NCBI GenBank assembly: GCA_050177075.1
Contig: JBFXHL010000002.1
Coordinates: 1-64,000, forward strand
Direction of reading: 5' to 3'
From: UBA2239 sp050177075
GTDB lineage: Bacteria; Pseudomonadota; Gammaproteobacteria; Burkholderiales; UBA9220
DNA length: 64,000 nucleotides
The notes beneath the pieces are model-generated. The model had not been told where the DNA came from. It was given only the letters and a program-made list of their open reading frames with translations, and made no database searches. This document shows, one piece after another, positions 60,865 to 64,000 of the stretch (within the stretch, counting starts at the first letter, position 1; each line of letters starts with the position of its first letter). The translations under genes were made by a program, and so were the position numbers.

Positions 60865-63800
60865 CTAAGTCAGTTCTTTGAGTAAAGCGGTAATGTTGCC
60901 GACCCGGTCCTGGACCTCGGGCATGTCGGCCGTGAGGCGCAGCCGGTCGGGGCCGGCCAGCTTGCAGCCCGGTTTCTGCTGGATGAGGCGGATGATCCGG
61001 GCCGGGTCGATGGGCGGGTTGGGTACGAATTGTACCAGCAGGTTGTCGGCGGCGGCGTCGATTTTGACGATACCCAGGGGCTTGGCCAGCAGGCGCAGGC
61101 GGTGGGTATCCAGCAGGGCGCGGGCTTCCGGCGGCAGGAGGCCGAAGCGGTCCACCAGTTCCTCCTGGATGGTTTTCAATTCGTCCAGGCTGTCGCAGTG
61201 GGCGAGACGCTTGTAGAGCACCAGGCGCTCGTGGACGTCGCCGCAGTAATCCTCGGGCAGCAGGGCGGGGACGCGGAGGTTGATGTCGGTGACGGCGTGC
61301 AAGGGCTCGGCCAGGTCCGGCTCCTTGCCCACCTTGAGGCTCGCCACGGCGTGGGCCAGCATTTCGGTGAAAAGGCTGAAACCCACTTCCTGCATCTCGC
61401 CGCTCTGGGACTCCCCCAGCACCTCGCCGGCGCCGCGGATTTCCAGGTCGTGCATGGCGAGGTAGAAGCCGGAGCCCAGTTCCTCCAGGGCCTGGATGGC
61501 TTCGAGGCGTTTTTTCGCCTGGGCGGTGAGGGCGTCCTCGCCGTGGGTCAGCAGGTAGGCGTAGGCCTGGTGGTGGGAGCGCCCCACCCGCCCACGCAAT
61601 TGGTGCAACTGGGCGAGGCCGAAGCGGTCGGCCCGGTTGATCAGGATGGTGTTGGCGGAGGGGACGTGGATGCCGGTCTCGATGATGGTGGTGCACACCA
61701 GCAGGTTGAAGCGCTGGTGGTAGAAGTCCCGCATCACCCGCTCCAGGTCACGCTCCCCCATCTGACCGTGGGCGATGGCGATGCGCGCCTCCGGCAGCAG
61801 GCGGGCGAGCTTGTCGGCCTGGTTCTGGATGGTATCCACCTCGTTGTGGAGGAAATACACCTGGCCGCCCCGCTTCAGTTCCCGCAGCACTGCCTCGCGG
61901 ATCACGCCGTCGGAATACTTGGAGACGAAGGTCTTGATGGCCAGGCGCTTTTGCGGCGCGGTGGCGATGACCGAGAACTCCCGCAGGCCCTCCATGGCCA
62001 TGGCCAGGGTGCGGGGAATGGGGGTGGCGGTCAGGGTCAGCACGTCCACCTCGGCCCGCAGGGCCTTGAGGCGCTCCTTCTGGCGCACGCCGAAGCGATG
62101 CTCCTCGTCGATGATGACCAGGCCCAGGTTGGCGAACTTCACGTCCTTCTGGATCAGCTTGTGGGTGCCGATGAGGATGTCCAGCTTGCCCTCGGCGATG
62201 CCCTTGAGGGCCTCGCTCTGTTCCTTGGCGGAGCGGAAGCGGGACAGCTCGGCGATCTTCACCGGCCAGTCGGCGAAGCGGTCGGAGAAGGTCTGGAAGT
62301 GCTGCTCGGCGAGCAGGGTGGTGGGCACCAGCACCGCCACCTGCTTGCCGCCGGCCACGGCGGCGAAGGCGGCGCGCAGGGCGACTTCGGTCTTGCCGAA
62401 GCCCACGTCGCCGCACACTAGCCGGTCCATGGGGCGGCCGGAGGCCATGTCCTCCAGCACCGCCTGGATGGCGGCGGCCTGGTCCGGAGTTTCCTCGAAG
62501 CCGAAGCCCGCGGCGAAGGCCTCGTAATCGTGGTGGCTGAACTGGAAGGCGTGGCCCTGGCGGGCGGCGCGGCGGGCGTAGAGGTTGAGCAGTTCCGCCG
62601 CCGTGTCCCACACCTGCTTCATGGCCTTCTTCTTGGCCTTCTCCCACTGGCCGCTGCCCAGCTTGTGCAGCGGCGCGCCCTCGTCGGCGCTGCCGTAGTA
62701 GCGGCTGATGAGGTGGAGCTGGGACACGGGGACGTAGAGCTTGTCGCCGCCGGCGTATTCCAGGGTGAGGAATTCGGCGACGCCGTCCCCCAGGTCCATG
62801 CTCGACAGCCCCAAGTAGCGGCCGATGCCGTGTTGCTCGTGGACCACCGGGTCGCCGGCCTTGATTTCCGACAGGTCCCGCAGCATGCCCTCGCTGGCGG
62901 GGCGGGTCTTGGCTTCCTTGGCCCGGGCGGGGCGGGCTTCCTGGGCATAGAGCTCGGCTTCGGTAATAAAGGCCGTTGGTTCGTGAGGGGTGAGGAGTGA
63001 GGAGTGAGGAATAATGAAGCCGCCGTGAAGGGGGGCGGCGGCCAGCATGAAGCGCTCGCCACTCGTCTGGAAGGCAGCGAAATCGTCGCAGAGAACCGGC
63101 TTGAGGCCGTATTCGGCGAAGTACTGGTGCATGGTTTCCCGCCGTCCCAGGCTTTCGGCGGTGATCAGGACCCGGCCGCCGAAGCCGTCGAGAAAGGCCC
63201 GCAGGCGGGCGAGGGGATTGTCGGCGCGGCGGTCCACCTGCAGGGGGGGCAGAGGCTGGCTGGCGCTCTCGTCGCCGTGGGCGGCGGAGAGCTCGACCCG
63301 GGCGTAGGGCTTGAGGGCGGCGAAGAAATCGTCCGGGGGCAGGAACAGGTCCTTGGGCGGCAGCAGGGGGCGGTCCCGGTCGCCCGAGAGGAGCCGGTGG
63401 CGGCTCTGGGTGTCCTGCCAGAAACCCTGGACGGCTTCCATCAGGTCGCCGTGGAGGCACAGGGCGGCTTCCTCCGGCAGATAGTCGAAGAGGGTGGCGG
63501 TGGCGTCGAAGAACAGGGGCAGGTAGTACTCGATGCCGCCGGCGGGAATGCCGTTGCTCACGTCCTTGTAGAGGCGGCTTTTCGACGGATCGCCCTCGAA
63601 GGATTCGCGGAATTTCTGCCGGAAATGCTTGATGCCCTCCTCGTCCAGGGGGAACTCCCGCGCCGGCAGCAGCCGGATGTCGTTCACCGGGTAGATGGAG
63701 CGCTGGGTATCCACGTCGAAGGTGCGGATGGATTCGATTTCGTCGCCGAACAAATCGAGACGGTAGGGCACCGGGCTGCCCATGGGGAAGAGGTCGATCA

Positions 63801-64000
63801 GGCCGCCCCGAACGGAATATTCCCCCGGGCTGTAAACCTGGCTCACGTGGTGGTAGCCGGCGACCGTCATCTGTCCGCGCAGGGCGTCCAGGTCCAGCTT
63901 CTGCCCCTTCTTGAGGAAGAAGGTATGGGCCGCCAGGTACTCCACCGGCGCCAGGCGGTAGAGGGTGGTGGTGAGGGGGGCAATCACCACGTCACATTGA
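60865..64000 (-). CDS. mfd: Mfd, transcription-repair coupling factor (5' truncated by window edge)
   Basis: Translocase that removes stalled RNA polymerase and recruits UvrA. The frame is open to the right edge (Q-C-D precede the GTG at 63990), so about 100 N-terminal residues are missing. Visible are UvrB-homology domains, the CarD-like RNA-polymerase interaction domain (VVHEQHGIGRYLGL), Walker A in CGDVGFGKTEVALRA, IIDEEHRFG, the TRG motif, and a C-terminal TRCF domain. A ten-residue insertion (IPHSSLLTPHEP) is encoded by TCCTCAC heptads at 62983-63017. It heads the DUF1015-serB unit. Confidence 0.97.
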   Translation of the reverse strand, partial: QCDVVIAPLTTTLYRLAPVEYLAAHTFFLKKGQKLDLDALRGQMTVAGYHHVSQVYSPGEYSVRGGLIDLFPMGSPVPYRLDLFGDEIESIRTFDVDTQRSIYPVNDIRLLPAREFPLDEEGIKHFRQKFRESFEGDPSKSRLYKDVSNGIPAGGIEYYLPLFFDATATLFDYLPEEAALCLHGDLMEAVQGFWQDTQSRHRLLSGDRDRPLLPPKDLFLPPDDFFAALKPYARVELSAAHGDESASQPLPPLQVDRRADNPLARLRAFLDGFGGRVLITAESLGRRETMHQYFAEYGLKPVLCDDFAAFQTSGERFMLAAAPLHGGFIIPHSSLLTPHEPTAFITEAELYAQEARPARAKEAKTRPASEGMLRDLSEIKAGDPVVHEQHGIGRYLGLSSMDLGDGVAEFLTLEYAGGDKLYVPVSQLHLISRYYGSADEGAPLHKLGSGQWEKAKKKAMKQVWDTAAELLNLYARRAARQGHAFQFSHHDYEAFAAGFGFEETPDQAAAIQAVLEDMASGRPMDRLVCGDVGFGKTEVALRAAFAAVAGGKQVAVLVPTTLLAEQHFQTFSDRFADWPVKIAELSRFRSAKEQSEALKGIAEGKLDILIGTHKLIQKDVKFANLGLVIIDEEHRFGVRQKERLKALRAEVDVLTLTATPIPRTLAMAMEGLREFSVIATAPQKRLAIKTFVSKYSDGVIREAVLRELKRGGQVYFLHNEVDTIQNQADKLARLLPEARIAIAHGQMGERDLERVMRDFYHQRFNLLVCTTIIETGIHVPSANTILINRADRFGLAQLHQLRGRVGRSHHQAYAYLLTHGEDALTAQAKKRLEAIQALEELGSGFYLAMHDLEIRGAGEVLGESQSGEMQEVGFSLFTEMLAHAVASLKVGKEPDLAEPLHAVTDINLRVPALLPEDYCGDVHERLVLYKRLAHCDSLDELKTIQEELVDRFGLLPPEARALLDTHRLRLLAKPLGIVKIDAAADNLLVQFVPNPPIDPARIIRLIQQKPGCKLAGPDRLRLTADMPEVQDRVGNITALLKELT
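62983..63017 (-). repeat. GTGAGGA heptad repeats inside mfd
   Basis: On the plus strand: GTGAGGG, then GTGAGGA three times, then ATAATGA, all 7-mers in tandem. Mfd reads them in frame on the minus strand as part of IIPHSSLLTPHE, between the UvrB-like and RNA-polymerase-binding parts. Confidence 0.85.

Overview
The window looks like the chromosome of a GC-rich, polarly flagellated betaproteobacterium, most likely a member of the Rhodocyclaceae (Azospira/Dechlorosoma-like). The clpX-lon-hupB-tRNA-Val-tRNA-Asp-ppiD order, the mfd-DUF1015-serB cluster and overall protein similarity point there. The genus is inference. No phage, IS transposase, rRNA or CRISPR array was seen. Both edges cut genes: clpX lacks its 5' part and mfd lacks its 5' part.

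Layout. (1) 1-6089 (+): proteostasis block clpX, lon (with a heat-shock sigma-32-type promoter), hupB, two tRNAs and ppiD, with clear terminators. (2) 6101-14820 (-): one chemotaxis operon, transcribed mcp, STAS anti-anti-sigma protein, REC-PP2C-HATPase phosphatase/kinase (HsbA/HsbR-like), cheY, cheA, cheR, cheD, cheB; there is no cheW or cheZ. (3) 14949-15743 (-): fabI. (4) 15891-22442 (+): yejABEF-type peptide ABC importer, all four genes joined by ATGA overlaps. (5) 22500-25204 (-): mltD and gloB, separated by a MITE-like inverted-repeat element. (6) 25247-27195 (+): methyltransferase, rnhA, dnaQ. (7) 27153-44188 (+): a 17-kb co-directional signalling block. Its first half is two paralogous TonB-dependent receptors, a periplasmic binding protein and a HAMP-GGDEF-EAL protein; its second half is a CHASE/PAS hybrid kinase, two single-domain receivers, a PAS/GAF hybrid kinase and an HPt-REC-REC-GGDEF protein. 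(8) 44185-58723: flgA (-), a soluble GGDEF protein, then flgBCDEFGHIJKL (+). (9) 58782-64000 (-): mfd, DUF1015 gene, serB.

The central theme is motility and c-di-GMP control. The chemotaxis operon carries an embedded sigma/anti-sigma partner-switching pair that in Pseudomonas links FlgM and c-di-GMP. The signalling block contains two c-di-GMP outputs, a third diguanylate cyclase sits next to flgB, and all three GGDEF domains keep the RxxD inhibitory site.

The most interesting non-coding structures are: three sigma-54-type promoters (flgB, flgH, flgK), each preceded by the same 19-nt palindrome GGCGGCAA-N3-TTGCCGCC at 63-97 bp; a 268-bp fold-back element between flgG and flgH, with a perfect 32-bp terminal stem, two internal arms and complementary apical loops; and four loci of degenerate heptanucleotide repeats lying inside or between genes (yejF, methyltransferase/rnhA, flgF/flgG, mfd). 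The most interesting protein-level observation is that the MCP-like protein and CheD share the C-terminus AGD[V/I]ELF, and that the MCP also carries a CheZ-like FQDLTxQ motif.
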